Positions 45,607 to 53,643 of a stretch of DNA of 64,000 nucleotides are shown in pieces (position 1 is the first letter of the stretch; every line of letters begins with the position of its first letter). The stretch lies in assembly GCA_015061035.1 (NCBI GenBank), contig SUXK01000005.1, positions 1 to 64,000 on the forward strand, given 5' to 3'. The translations under genes and the position numbers were made by a program. Origin of the DNA: Bacteroidales bacterium (lineage in GTDB: Bacteria; Bacteroidota; Bacteroidia; Bacteroidales; G3-4614). The notes below the pieces were generated by a model. That model made no database searches. It was not told where the DNA came from and worked only from the letters and a program-made list of their open reading frames with translations.

Positions 45607-46080
45607 CTACTCCTCAACAAAAATTGGAGTCAGGCGAGTCATATATTGAGTATATTGTTTCACAACATTGCCATCCTCTTCTGTGATAGTCTGCTCAATA
45701 ACCAAGTCAGTTTCATCTAATTTCTTAATAACAAACTTACTATCTCCATATTGGTCAATAAGTGTGAAATTGCCATCCTCGTATGTCCAAATACCAAAAA
45801 GAAGATTTCTACTATCGGTAATCATTCCGTCAGGATTTACCTCTAATATATTCCATTCGTAAGTACCATCGGCTTTGAATTGGTTAACGAAAGTGTATTG
45901 GCTGACGTCTAAAACTTCAGGCTCTCTTGCATCGCCATACTCAGTTACTTGATACTCTGTTTTTTGTATCTTCCAAGTACCTACAAGAAGAATTTTAGTA
46001 GCATCATCTTCAGTACAAGACGGGAATACAAATGCACTTAATATAATAGCCAACAGGCTAAAAACTTTAAACTTTTTCAT
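45607..46080 (-). CDS. Lipocalin-like lipoprotein
   Basis: 157 residues. Signal peptide and lipobox (FVFPSC) followed by TEDDATK. The rest reads as a small lipocalin-like barrel: GTWKIQKTEYQV at the start, strand pairs TYEWNILEVN, FGIWTYEDGNFTLID, KFVIKKLDETDLVIE. This pattern is common in Bacteroidetes lipocalin_4/5 families of unknown ligand. It is the last gene of a four-gene minus-strand operon, 15 bp after the beta-barrel gene. Confidence 0.78.
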   Translation of the reverse strand: MKKFKVFSLLAIILSAFVFPSCTEDDATKILLVGTWKIQKTEYQVTEYGDAREPEVLDVSQYTFVNQFKADGTYEWNILEVNPDGMITDSRNLLFGIWTYEDGNFTLIDQYGDSKFVIKKLDETDLVIEQTITEEDGNVVKQYTQYMTRLTPIFVEE

Positions 46081-46095
46081 TGTCGTATTCTTTTA

Positions 46096-47010
46096 TTATA
46101 AATAGTAAGTTAATGCAATTCTACAACCAAGGTTTTGAGTTCCATAAAGCAAAGCACAACTTCCGGGACTTACAACATCGGTAACTTGTTCAACTTTACC
46201 TGTGTTTGCGCTGAAACCTTCGTAAGTTGCGTATGTTTTAGGTTGGAATGTAAGCATAAGGGGAGTGAATGTCATTGATACTCCAAGTGCAATTTTTGGA
46301 GCAACAAAGAACTCAAGACCTGCATCTGCCTGAACTCCCAAACCATGTATATAACCTGAGTTGTAACGCTCTACTGGGCGAGCATAGTCAATGCCAAGTT
46401 TGCTTTTGAAATCATCGAGAGTACCTTTTGGTGTTGTCATAGGCATTGATGATGGAACATGGTTAAGGTCGGTCATTGCGTTACCGTAGTCAAAAACCAT
46501 TCTGCCACCGGCTAATGCGTACAAGAGGTCAAATCCGTAAACAAACTTAATTTTTGGTGAGCCAACTTTTCCCTCCCAACCAACTGAGAGCGAAAGGCTG
46601 TTAAGTCTTGATGTTATGGCATCGGTAACTTTGTTTTGTGATTCGGGGTTAAGAGCAACGGCAAGGTCGTCTTGAACATACTCGCGGTATTTAACAACGC
46701 TACCATTAAATCCAAAGCCAAATCTTAAAGCACTCTTATCGGTTGTGTAGTATTTGAGTCTTAAAGCAGCCAAAGGGTCTTGAGCAAGAATAAACATCTG
46801 TTTTGGATTTCCTGCCAAGTCGCTGATATACTCTCCTGCAAAATCGCCGGGGGCTGGTTGGCACGACATACTATATGCAAGAGAGGCGGGGTTAAAGGTA
46901 ACGCTGATACCCAAATCGCCCTTTTTGCTGTCGTATGAAGTTGTTTGAGCATATACACCATTTACTAAAAGAAACAGTGCTGCCAATAGTGTTAATATAT
47001 ATCTTTTCAT
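46096..47010 (-). CDS. Outer-membrane beta-barrel protein
   Basis: 304 residues. Signal peptide (YILTLLAALFLLVNGVYA) and an amphipathic strand pattern throughout (ALRFGFGFNGSVVKYREY, LSLSVGWEGKVG, GLGVQADAGLEFFVAPKIAL, CRIALTYYL) with a terminal Leu after paired Tyr. Resembles Bacteroidetes barrels of the BT1926 type by general pattern, but I cannot assign a family securely. Flanked by lipoproteins on both sides in the same operon (23 bp after the upstream gene). Confidence 0.78.
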   Translation of the reverse strand: MKRYILTLLAALFLLVNGVYAQTTSYDSKKGDLGISVTFNPASLAYSMSCQPAPGDFAGEYISDLAGNPKQMFILAQDPLAALRLKYYTTDKSALRFGFGFNGSVVKYREYVQDDLAVALNPESQNKVTDAITSRLNSLSLSVGWEGKVGSPKIKFVYGFDLLYALAGGRMVFDYGNAMTDLNHVPSSMPMTTPKGTLDDFKSKLGIDYARPVERYNSGYIHGLGVQADAGLEFFVAPKIALGVSMTFTPLMLTFQPKTYATYEGFSANTGKVEQVTDVVSPGSCALLYGTQNLGCRIALTYYL

Positions 47011-47033
47011 AACGAAGTATTTAATCTTTTATA

Positions 47034-47537
47034 CTAATTAGGTTGTTTCATTCCGTCTTCTCCAAAGTTTGCTGCAGGAGTTATGTCAAGTTGGAAGTTG
47101 TGAGCTGAACCACATGCAATGTCAGCCTCTTTCTCTCCAAAGAAGTATGTCTCGCACGAAACTTTTTTACCATCCTTATCGGTAGCATAAGACTCGCCAT
47201 ACATCGAAGACTCAACTCTTACGTTAAGAGTTTTTCCAACTGGGCAACCAAGTTCTACTTTAAAGAAAGCATCGTTATCAACGGCAACAGTTTTTAGAGC
47301 ATATGCTGCAACTTTACCTTTATCATCGGGTACTCCGTAGAAGATATTTACCTTGTGACCGGGAGCAACAAGTTCGGGATCCTCCTGTGCAAGATTTTTG
47401 TTAAGGGTGATGTAGCGTACATATCCCATAACTGTAACCTTTGTCTCTAATACGTCTGTGCTTAACTCTGTTTGTTCGGTACATCCTACCAATGCAAATA
47501 GTATTGCAGATAGGCATAATAAAGAAAACTTTTTCAT
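47034..47537 (-). CDS. Lipoprotein of unknown function
   Basis: 167 residues. Signal peptide with lipobox (ALVGC) followed by TEQTELSTD. The mature part has a beta-sandwich look (VTVMGYVRYITLNKNLAQ; GKTLNVRVESSMYGESYA) and two later cysteines, one in SCETYF and one in IACGSAHNF. No known motif. Spacing of 19 bp from the upstream Ig-like lipoprotein indicates one operon. Confidence 0.72.
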   Translation of the reverse strand: MKKFSLLCLSAILFALVGCTEQTELSTDVLETKVTVMGYVRYITLNKNLAQEDPELVAPGHKVNIFYGVPDDKGKVAAYALKTVAVDNDAFFKVELGCPVGKTLNVRVESSMYGESYATDKDGKKVSCETYFFGEKEADIACGSAHNFQLDITPAANFGEDGMKQPN

Positions 47538-47556
47538 ATCTGTATAGTTATTAAAA

Positions 47557-49335
47557 TTATTCGCTCCTGAATGTTAAATTACATGTGAATGTTCCAAAAT
47601 CACTCATTGAAAGATTATTGTATGTTCCTGTGTAGAATAGGAAGTCTCTGTAAAATGGATGCTCGCGGCTACTGTTATCAGAGGTCCAGTTTAGTTCATA
47701 CCACAGATCTGTGTATATCAACTCCGATGACTTTTCATCGTATGTAGAGCCAACGTTTGCATAGGTATTTATCGATTCGTTGCCATAACGGGTAACAGTT
47801 AAACTTCCACCATTTTGCACTGTACCATAGTTTGTTCCGCTGTTATATCCAATAAAGGTAAAACTTCTTATTCCCATTGATACGCCAATTGTTGCTCCTG
47901 TGCCATATTTGGCACTAATTGTTATGCTTCCTGTTGTTGGAGCAAGAGCATTAACAATTAGAATTTCAGGCTCTATTGAGTTTGTTGAAATTGATAAATC
48001 ACTACTGCTGCTTGTTGCTGTATATGTTTGCCCTATTGCATCAAGGAATAATGATCTGGATAACTCGTTATCATTGATGAAAGCCTCATCAACATACTCT
48101 CTTGTGAATCTTTTTTGAACAGTTGCAACTGAGGGTGTAGTCTCATTTGTATTGCTATGAACAACTGCCAATTTAAAGGCACTGCTTTTAACTGAACGAA
48201 CCCTTGTAGTAACTGTTGTGTTGTTTATAGTAGCAGAAATATCGGTATATCCGTGACCTTTTGCAGTTACAACACCATTCTCAACTGTGGCAACCGAAGT
48301 GTTTGAAGATTTCCATGTGGCACCACTCAAATCGTTCTCTTCATCGTTAAGATCTATCAGGGTAAACTCTATTGTTTTGTTAAATTTAGAGACACTTCCG
48401 TCAGGAGTGATAATGTTCATATATGTTGAAGTCTTATCATTTGCACTCTTCTCAAGAGAGAGATTCATCTGTGCAGGGATAATCTTAAGAGTTGCCTCGC
48501 CACTTACCCCATCAACACTTGTTGCGGTAACGGTAACATCGCCCGCTTTCAATCCCTTTATAGTGTTGGTCTCTTCATTAAACTCAACATAACTTGAAGG
48601 AGAGAAAGACCAAGAGATCTCTTTAATTGAAGCATTTGAAGGAGTAATAGATGCACTTACTGTTGTAGTTTTCTTTGCCTCAATAGTGCTATTACCCAAA
48701 TTTACTTTTATTGATTTAACTGGGATATACTCTTTTACAACAATAGAGCAACTCTCTTTGAAGTCGTCAGCAACACCAGTCAGGGTTGTTGTACCATTTT
48801 TAAGAGCAGTAACATAAAGAACTCCATCTTCAACCTCAGCCGTAGCAATATCTTCATCAGCAACACGCCACTCAATTGTTGATATTGAACCATTCTCAGG
48901 CTCTATGCCGGTAACTTCAACCTTAACACGTTGGTCAATGTAGGCATTTATTGAGTTTGGAAGAGTGAACGATGTTACCTCAACAGGATTTACTCTAACC
49001 TCAACCGAAGCCGAAACATTACCTGCGTATGCAGTAATAGTTGCAACACCTTCGCCCTCTGCCGAAACCTTTCCGTTTCTGACTCTTGCAACACTCTTGT
49101 CGGTTGTCTCCCAAGTAATGTCGGCAACATCTTGCATATCGGTAGGAGTGATAATATATGTAATTACAAAATCTTCTCCCTCGTCAAGAGTAATCTTGCC
49201 ATTACGTACGTTAGTGAATTGAATATCTTCAATCTCTCCACCCTCTTCATCGCTACACGATGTAGTACTTACTGCTACCGAAGTTAAAATAAAAGCAGGT
49301 AGCAATAGATACAATAATAGTCTAAAAGTCTTCAT
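47557..49335 (-). CDS. Large lipoprotein with Ig-like (BIG2-type) repeats
   Basis: 592 residues from ATG 49335; the ATG at 49410 overlaps the promoter and would add 25 residues before a clear signal peptide (FRLLLYLLLPAFILTSVAV). Lipobox STTSC, then SDEEGGE. About four BIG2-like Ig domains follow (roughly 30-110, 111-195, 196-280, 281-375), each with the ITWETTDKSVARVRNGKVSA / ATITA type pattern. The last ~215 residues are unassigned. It is the first and largest gene of the four-gene surface operon and may form a rigid stalk carrying the C-terminal domain outward. Confidence 0.83.
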   Translation of the reverse strand: MKTFRLLLYLLLPAFILTSVAVSTTSCSDEEGGEIEDIQFTNVRNGKITLDEGEDFVITYIITPTDMQDVADITWETTDKSVARVRNGKVSAEGEGVATITAYAGNVSASVEVRVNPVEVTSFTLPNSINAYIDQRVKVEVTGIEPENGSISTIEWRVADEDIATAEVEDGVLYVTALKNGTTTLTGVADDFKESCSIVVKEYIPVKSIKVNLGNSTIEAKKTTTVSASITPSNASIKEISWSFSPSSYVEFNEETNTIKGLKAGDVTVTATSVDGVSGEATLKIIPAQMNLSLEKSANDKTSTYMNIITPDGSVSKFNKTIEFTLIDLNDEENDLSGATWKSSNTSVATVENGVVTAKGHGYTDISATINNTTVTTRVRSVKSSAFKLAVVHSNTNETTPSVATVQKRFTREYVDEAFINDNELSRSLFLDAIGQTYTATSSSSDLSISTNSIEPEILIVNALAPTTGSITISAKYGTGATIGVSMGIRSFTFIGYNSGTNYGTVQNGGSLTVTRYGNESINTYANVGSTYDEKSSELIYTDLWYELNWTSDNSSREHPFYRDFLFYTGTYNNLSMSDFGTFTCNLTFRSE

Positions 49336-49407
49336 ATTAGTGTAATTAATTATTAGTTTGTCGTAATAAGTTAATGGTTGTTCAATACATACATAAACTG
49401 TATTACG

Positions 49408-49415
49408 CAAAGTTA
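49408..49415 (-). promoter_or_regulatory. -7 element for the four-gene surface operon
   Basis: Minus-strand TAACTTTG lies 72 bp upstream of ATG 49335. The -33 element is not evident. This location supports rejecting the ATG at 49410. Confidence 0.5.
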
Positions 49416-49490
49416 AATTAAGTTAACACCTGATGTTTTTGTGAGTTAGTAAATAAAATATACGAAAGGGTAAAAATTTTATACAATCTT

Positions 49491-49706
49491 TTACTCTTCT
49501 CCCTCTTCATATTCCTTTGTGTAGTACAAAAAGAAGTTGTGGTTTAATGCGTGTGAAATACGCAGAAGTAAATCGGTGTTTATTGATTTTTGACGGAAGA
49601 TGTAATATACGTTGGGACGCTCGCAATTAATCTTTTTTGCAAGCCATGCAGGAGTCCTCTCCTGACGTCTCATTTCCTGTTCGATGAGTTTGCCAATGTG
49701 TACCAT
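49491..49706 (-). CDS. Small helix-turn-helix protein (XRE-like)
   Basis: 71 residues. The HTH reads IGKLIEQEMRRQERTPAWLA followed by KKINCERPNVYYIFRQKSIN, as in a Cro/XRE fold but short, then TDLLLRISHALNHNFFLYY and an acidic tail (EYEEGEE). Small proteins with this exact layout are common in Bacteroidetes; their targets are not established. It has an unusual leader (49714-49849) able to form two alternative hairpins, the last ending 7 nt before the ATG, with no Shine-Dalgarno visible. It may be self-regulated or controlled by that RNA. Confidence 0.82.
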   Translation of the reverse strand: MVHIGKLIEQEMRRQERTPAWLAKKINCERPNVYYIFRQKSINTDLLLRISHALNHNFFLYYTKEYEEGEE

Positions 49707-49713
49707 AAAGAAA

Positions 49714-49849
49714 GGCGGAACCGTTTGTTACAAACCTAAAACTGAGGTACCGCCAAGCACCCTTGATACAGATAAGCACAAACAATCCACGCCTTGGGGG
49801 CATGAACCATTATGAAGTGCTTATTCCCGTATCTAAAAAAATTGGCGGT
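49714..49849 (-). promoter_or_regulatory. Riboswitch-like leader with mutually exclusive helices
   Basis: On the minus strand: outer helix ACCGCCAA (49849-49842) with TTGGCGGT (49756-49749); nested GATAC/GTATC (49833-49829, 49769-49765) and ATAAGCAC/GTGCTTAT (49824-49817, 49779-49772); an inner ATGCC/GGCGT hairpin. The 3' strand of the outer helix can instead pair downstream (GGCGGTACC 49754-49746 with GGTTCCGCC 49722-49714), giving a terminator-like stem followed by TTTCTTT and the ATG of the HTH gene. Shared bases make the two folds exclusive. Ligand or trigger unknown. Confidence 0.5.
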
Positions 49850-50097
49850 TTTCAGTTTTGAGAATAATTACTTAAAGTTCAAATTTTAAAGTGTTTAGAT
49901 TTTATCTATCTCCTTTATCCCTACTATATTTTTCTCGTATCTATCTTTTTAAATTATTACTATAAAATTTGTTTTACCTATTGAGACTCAACAAAATTGT
50001 ATTTGAGTGCAAAAGTATGAAAAAACAATATAACCACAAACAAAACACCCCAATAATATATTCAAACTACTAAATATCACTCATTTTCAATTTTTTG
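49850..50097. other. AT-rich gap upstream of the structured leader
   Basis: About 250 bp with no ORF and no repeat I could recognise. A TAAAATTTG near the complement of 49880-49888 is close to, but not, a consensus -7 element. Confidence 0.4.
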
Positions 50098-50739
50098 TTA
50101 TCTCCTAAACGATTTGCCTGTAAATATTATTACGCTCATCATCTCGTTAAAGCGGTCGGCAATTCTTGTTCCGTACTTCTCTTTTATCTCCTTTGCCGTT
50201 AGATTGGTTGATATAACAGTAAACAGTTGCTCATTGTATCGGTGTTCAAGCACCTCTATTACAGGGTTTAGAATATTGCCGTAGTCGAGTTTTGTTGTAG
50301 GCTCTTTTCCCATATCCTCTATTGCAAGTAGTGGAACTGTTTTACTCTCCTTCATTCTGTTGGCAACCTCTCTTGCATCCATAATGGGCAACCCGTATTC
50401 TGCCAAATTTCTTAACTTCAGGTATATAAGCGAGTTTTGCAATGCTCTTACAAGAGTTGTTTTGCCATTACCGCAAGTACCGCAGAGAACTATACCTGTT
50501 TTGTGCGACTTTGTTGTTAGTGCATCTGCCATTTTTTTGATGGCAGAGTTCGTCTCCTCACTCTCTTGATACTTCATATTGCGTGATGCAACCTCTGCCC
50601 TATATGCTGCTGTTAGCAATATTCTCACCTCTTCTGTGGGTAAGTTAATCTTGAAGCCAGTCCGAGTAATCCTCTGCTGAAGTAGCACCGACATCAAATC
50701 CGATATCTTTTTCGTAGTTACGTTGTTTTGATTTTCCAT
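50098..50739 (-). CDS. DnaC/IstB-like ATPase, possible helicase loader
   Basis: 213 residues. Walker A CGTCGNGKTTLVRAL (about 85-99), Walker B-like VPLLAIEDMGKEP and an arginine-finger region (KYGTRIADRFNEM) identify an AAA+ ATPase of the DnaC/DnaI group. The start at 50739 overlaps the upstream DUF4373 gene by 95 nt; an in-frame ATG at 50694 would still overlap. In related genomes this kind of ATPase often sits beside a DUF4373/DnaD-like protein, on chromosomes as well as on mobile elements. Loading of replicative helicase is inferred. IstB is less likely because no IstA-type transposase is adjacent. Confidence 0.75.
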   Translation of the reverse strand: MENQNNVTTKKISDLMSVLLQQRITRTGFKINLPTEEVRILLTAAYRAEVASRNMKYQESEETNSAIKKMADALTTKSHKTGIVLCGTCGNGKTTLVRALQNSLIYLKLRNLAEYGLPIMDAREVANRMKESKTVPLLAIEDMGKEPTTKLDYGNILNPVIEVLEHRYNEQLFTVISTNLTAKEIKEKYGTRIADRFNEMMSVIIFTGKSFRR

Positions 50740-51424
50740 TAGTTAGTTCCTTTCTATGCTCTTTTTTATGTTGTTGAAGTTGTATTCTTAACCAATCTAC
50801 GAAATGTGCTTTAATATCAGCATCATTTGCGTGAGTAGTGTTTTTGCATTTTTGTTCAAGTTCAAAATCATCAATATATTTCAGCAACTCATCTTTTGTT
50901 GTTTTAAATCGCATCAATATATTCTCTTGCCAATTTTGGTTATCTCTTAAATCTTGCGTTAACTCTACTTCGCTTGTGTGCGATATAGTGTGTGTGATAT
51001 TATTATTTTCTTTTATTTCTTTTTCTTTTCTTTTATTTGCATCATTTTGCTTTGCATTTGCATTGCGTTTGCATTTATTCTCTGATTTCCAACGAGTTTC
51101 ACTTGCCTTTCTGCGTTGTTGGCTAACCTCTTTTTGCTTCTCTAATCGGGTATTTACAGCACTGCTCCAAAACTCAACATCGTTGTGTTCAAACAAACCA
51201 CTGCACTCAATTATATTTTGTATTACATTTGTATCAACGTGTAATACAAATGCAATACTTTTGTATGCCGATATAGGCAACCTTCCACCTTGCTCATATA
51301 AATGTTCTATGATACACCAGTAGATGCCAACACCCGCAACGCCATACTCTGCCAACAGCATTTGTATTTTGGGATCGTTTCTTGCTCCGTAATCGTGAGG
51401 AAAGTAATATGCTCTCTTTGCCAT
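50645..51424 (-). CDS. DUF4373-domain protein (DnaD-like replication initiator)
   Basis: 259 residues. The N-terminal ~95 residues carry the DUF4373 / Lin1244-like winged-helix pattern (YYFPHDYGARNDPKIQMLLA, GVGIYWCIIEHLYEQGGRLP). A long basic Lys/Asn-rich linker follows (about 100-140: KSENKCKRNANAKQNDANKR). The C-terminal half (LRDNQNWQENILMRF..., DADIKAHFVDWLRIQL) resembles the small domain used by primosomal DnaD-type proteins. Its 3' end overlaps the ATPase gene by 95 nt, a strong sign that the two act together, probably in replication initiation or restart. Confidence 0.75.
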   Translation of the reverse strand: MAKRAYYFPHDYGARNDPKIQMLLAEYGVAGVGIYWCIIEHLYEQGGRLPISAYKSIAFVLHVDTNVIQNIIECSGLFEHNDVEFWSSAVNTRLEKQKEVSQQRRKASETRWKSENKCKRNANAKQNDANKRKEKEIKENNNITHTISHTSEVELTQDLRDNQNWQENILMRFKTTKDELLKYIDDFELEQKCKNTTHANDADIKAHFVDWLRIQLQQHKKEHRKELTNGKSKQRNYEKDIGFDVGATSAEDYSDWLQD

Positions 51425-51696
51425 TCTCTTAATTTATTAACTGCTATTTCTAATATTTTTGTTTGCTCACAAAAATAGATTATAGTTTAGTGCGTGTAGT
51501 GGTATAATTATATGAATTAGCAAAGAGTAGAGAGTAGATAAAAGTAGGGAGGTGATGTCACCTCCGCAGTTGTTTGTAATTGGGCTAATGAACTAAATCC
51601 ATAATAACAACTGAGGAGAAAAGAAAAAGAGAGGTAATCTTTCGATTATCACTCTTTACTAACTATCTCTCTTTTTTAAGGTTATTATCAAAGCCT
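51425..51696. other. Intergenic gap with hairpins and a copied terminator
   Basis: Holds a family C-type hairpin, GGAGGTGA/TCACCTCC (51548-51565), and the first copy of the ~56-bp terminator block (51601-51656) also found at 53200-53256. Confidence 0.6.
51601..51656. repeat. Copy of the tRNA-Leu(TAA) terminator block
   Basis: Matches 53200-53256 over ~56 bp (AATAACAACTGAGGAGAAAA...AATCTTTCGATTATCACTCTT) with two substitutions and a 2-nt indel. It lies on the far side of the two unknown genes at 51697-52921. Confidence 0.8.
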
Positions 51697-52251
51697 TTAT
51701 TCTATCCCAAATATTTTATTAAATACACCATAATTATATATAGCATATACATTTTCATTATATTTCTCAATATTATTGATCTTAATCTTTATATGATTAA
51801 AATCTTCAATAAACCCCAAAATTTCTTCATCAGTGATTAAATTATATGCATCTCTATGAAAAAGGATATTAGAAAAATAGACTCTGCGTGAGTGAATATG
51901 TACTAAATACGTAATATTATAAATATTACTTTTCCCTTCACTGTCAAATGCTTTACCCTTTCCAAAATGTTTAATAAGAAGATACTCAATTACTGCATTT
52001 ACATTCTCTTTATCTAAGATGCTTATAGGTATGTCTTCTCTCATTTCTACACCTTTAAATAATTCTTTGTTTTTTTCTGGTAGATGCCATACCCAAAAAT
52101 CCCTTACATGATGTTTTAATGTATCAGTGTATGCTACCATATATTGCAAATCACCTTTCTTGATAATCTCAATATTTTCATTAGACTCTGCAAATATGTT
52201 CTGCGACACAACTATTAATAAAAGAGTTGCAACAAAGAGAAACCTTTTCAT
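51697..52251 (-). CDS. Secreted protein of unknown function
   Basis: 184 residues from ATG 52251, where a clean signal peptide begins (KRFLFVATLLLIVVSQNIFA). The in-frame ATG at 52392 would add 47 residues and overlap the upstream gene, so it is rejected. The mature protein is alpha/beta in appearance (IIKKGDLQYMVAYTDTLKHH; ILGFIEDFNHIKIKINNI). No family recognised. Together with the next gene it forms a two-gene cassette that is more AT-rich than its neighbours and is bracketed by copies of a tRNA terminator. Confidence 0.65.
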   Translation of the reverse strand: MKRFLFVATLLLIVVSQNIFAESNENIEIIKKGDLQYMVAYTDTLKHHVRDFWVWHLPEKNKELFKGVEMREDIPISILDKENVNAVIEYLLIKHFGKGKAFDSEGKSNIYNITYLVHIHSRRVYFSNILFHRDAYNLITDEEILGFIEDFNHIKIKINNIEKYNENVYAIYNYGVFNKIFGIE

Positions 52252-52375
52252 AATAAAGTCAATTATAATATGTTTTAAAATATGAGTATAAAAGTATTCT
52301 ATTTTCCTATGATATGCAATAGGGCTTCCGCTGGTAAGACTCCATATACAAACATAAGAGTGGACTTTGAAAATA

Positions 52376-52921
52376 TTACCAGTAAACGGCATATTGAGTA
52401 TAACAGGTTTCTCTATTTTTTATATCTGTTTTTTTAGGGAGTTTTATATCTTCATTTATACTCTTTGCAAAAGAGATAATTTCTTCTGTCATAGATTTAT
52501 TGTCAACAGATTCTTTGAACCATATAAAATTTAATGATACATTTCCGTTATATGGAAATATATATAGCCAAACACCTTTTACTGCATAGTTTGCCGTAGG
52601 TAGGCACTTTTTTAGCAAGGTTTTTATTTGGTTGTCTATTTTATAAAAAATAGAATCTTCTTTTGAATATATATCGGAGAATAAGGCTTCATTTAAATTG
52701 TTAGAATTAAAAGAGAGATTATTGTATTTTGCAAAGACAGAGTTAATCTTTCCTTCTGTCGAGTCTTTATATGTAGTTATATATTTCACTAACTCTATAT
52801 CATCAGTATTTGCTATTAAAGAATCTGAGTTATTGTAATTTATAATGTCATAGGTAATTTCTTCTTTGTTAGTTTTAGTACATGAGACCAGCAGAAGAAA
52901 TATGAATATTATATATTTCAT
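52376..52921 (-). CDS. Lipoprotein of unknown function
   Basis: 181 residues. Short signal peptide with lipobox (LLLVSC) followed by TKTNKEE. Mostly polar, Asn/Ser/Lys-rich, with no motif I recognise; a single hydrophobic core strand GVWLYIFPYNGNVSLNFIWF stands out. AT-rich coding sequence. Precedes the secreted protein at 51697 by 124 bp on the same strand. Confidence 0.62.
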   Translation of the reverse strand: MKYIIFIFLLLVSCTKTNKEEITYDIINYNNSDSLIANTDDIELVKYITTYKDSTEGKINSVFAKYNNLSFNSNNLNEALFSDIYSKEDSIFYKIDNQIKTLLKKCLPTANYAVKGVWLYIFPYNGNVSLNFIWFKESVDNKSMTEEIISFAKSINEDIKLPKKTDIKNRETCYTQYAVYW

Positions 52922-53224
52922 AATTTACAGAATATAGATATTATATTTTAATACAAATATAGTAACTAACAAGCGAGAAATATAAAACTTGTTTTAATAT
53001 TTTTCACAGCGAGTGAAAGTATATTCGCTGTCACAGCAAATATACTAAATATGGGCTATCCCGTCTTTGCAGACGGATAAAGATTATTCATCAATAACCA
53101 CGGACTTTGTCCGCGGCTATTAAGTAGTTTCGCTTACACTCAACCCTGTCTTTCAGACAACATTAGTATAATCTTAGTTCTAAAAACTAACAAATCTGCA
53201 ATAACAACTGAGGAGAAAAAAAGA
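52922..53224. repeat. Hairpin-rich gap upstream of the cassette
   Basis: No gene. Palindromes in a row: CAGCGA...TCGCTG (about 53008-53031), CCGTCT/AGACGG (about 53060-53075), CCACGGAC/GTCCGCGG (about 53099-53117), GTCTTTCAGAC (about 53149-53159), and a family A fragment (AACTAACAAATCTGCA, about 53186-53201). Confidence 0.6.
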
Positions 53225-53258
53225 AAAAGAGTGGTAATCTTTCGATTATCACTCTTTT
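53225..53258 (-). terminator. Terminator of the tRNA-Gly/tRNA-Leu unit
   Basis: AAAAGAGTGGTAATC / GATTATCACTCTTTT stem (one G-T pair) with loop TTTC, starting 6 bp beyond tRNA-Leu. It lies in the block copied at 51601-51656. Confidence 0.88.
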
Positions 53259-53263
53259 CTCGG

Positions 53264-53350
53264 TACCCGGAGCGGGACTTGAACCCGCACAGCCGTGTTA
53301 TAGCCAAAGGATTTTAAGTCCTTCGTGTCTACCGATTCCACCATCCGGGC
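53264..53350 (-). tRNA. tRNA-Leu(TAA)
   Basis: 87 nt. The acceptor is GCCCGGA / TCCGGGT with discriminator A. The anticodon arm AAGGA-CTTAAAA-TCCTT gives anticodon TAA (reads UUA). The variable arm is long. Confidence 0.96.
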
Positions 53351-53358
53351 GAAACCAT

Positions 53359-53434
53359 TGGAGCGAAAAACGGGACTCGAACCCGCGACCCTAACCTTGG
53401 CAAGGTTATGCTCTACCAACTGAGCTATTTTCGC
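53359..53434 (-). tRNA. tRNA-Gly(GCC)
   Basis: 73 nt plus an encoded CCA (53359-53361). The acceptor is GCGAAAA / TTTTCGC. The anticodon loop TTGCCAA gives GCC (reads GGC/GGU). It is 8 bp upstream of tRNA-Leu(TAA), which shares its promoter. Confidence 0.97.
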
Positions 53435-53445
53435 ATTTGCGAGTG

Positions 53446-53476
53446 CAAAGATACTCTTGTTTTTTGGATTTGCAAA
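53446..53476 (-). promoter_or_regulatory. Promoter of the tRNA-Gly/tRNA-Leu unit
   Basis: Minus-strand TTTG (53473-53476), 19-bp spacer and TATCTTTG (53446-53453), an exact consensus match. Confidence 0.88.
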
Positions 53477-53615
53477 TAAAATGAGCAAGAATTTAATTAA
53501 AAAAATTTAATAGTCTTTTGGCTATTTGCCTATAAATATCAGGATATTAATGGTTTAATATACTTTTGCTCTATTTGTGTTTTTACTGCTTATTGCCGAT
53601 AAAACTCTAATTTTA

Positions 53616-53623
53616 TATATTTG
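53616..53623 (+). promoter_or_regulatory. -7 element of the GH92 gene
   Basis: TATATTTG, 20 bp before the ATG, with ATTG 20 bp further upstream as a weak -33. TACTTTTG at 53561-53568 is an alternative. Confidence 0.5.
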
Positions 53624-53643
53624 CATGTGATAAATCATCTATT

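Noticed and set aside
50838..51323. 161-codon plus-strand ORF
   Set aside because: Antisense shadow of the DUF4373 gene; Phe/Ser-rich low-complexity product.
50098..51424. Prophage or integrative element remnant
   Set aside because: Only the replication-like pair is present; no integrase, capsid, tail, relaxase or mobilisation gene in the neighbourhood.
51697..52392. Longer start at 52392 for the secreted protein
   Set aside because: Adds 47 residues before an obvious signal peptide and overlaps the neighbouring gene.
53249..53488. 79-codon minus-strand ORF
   Set aside because: It runs through tRNA-Leu(TAA) and tRNA-Gly(GCC).
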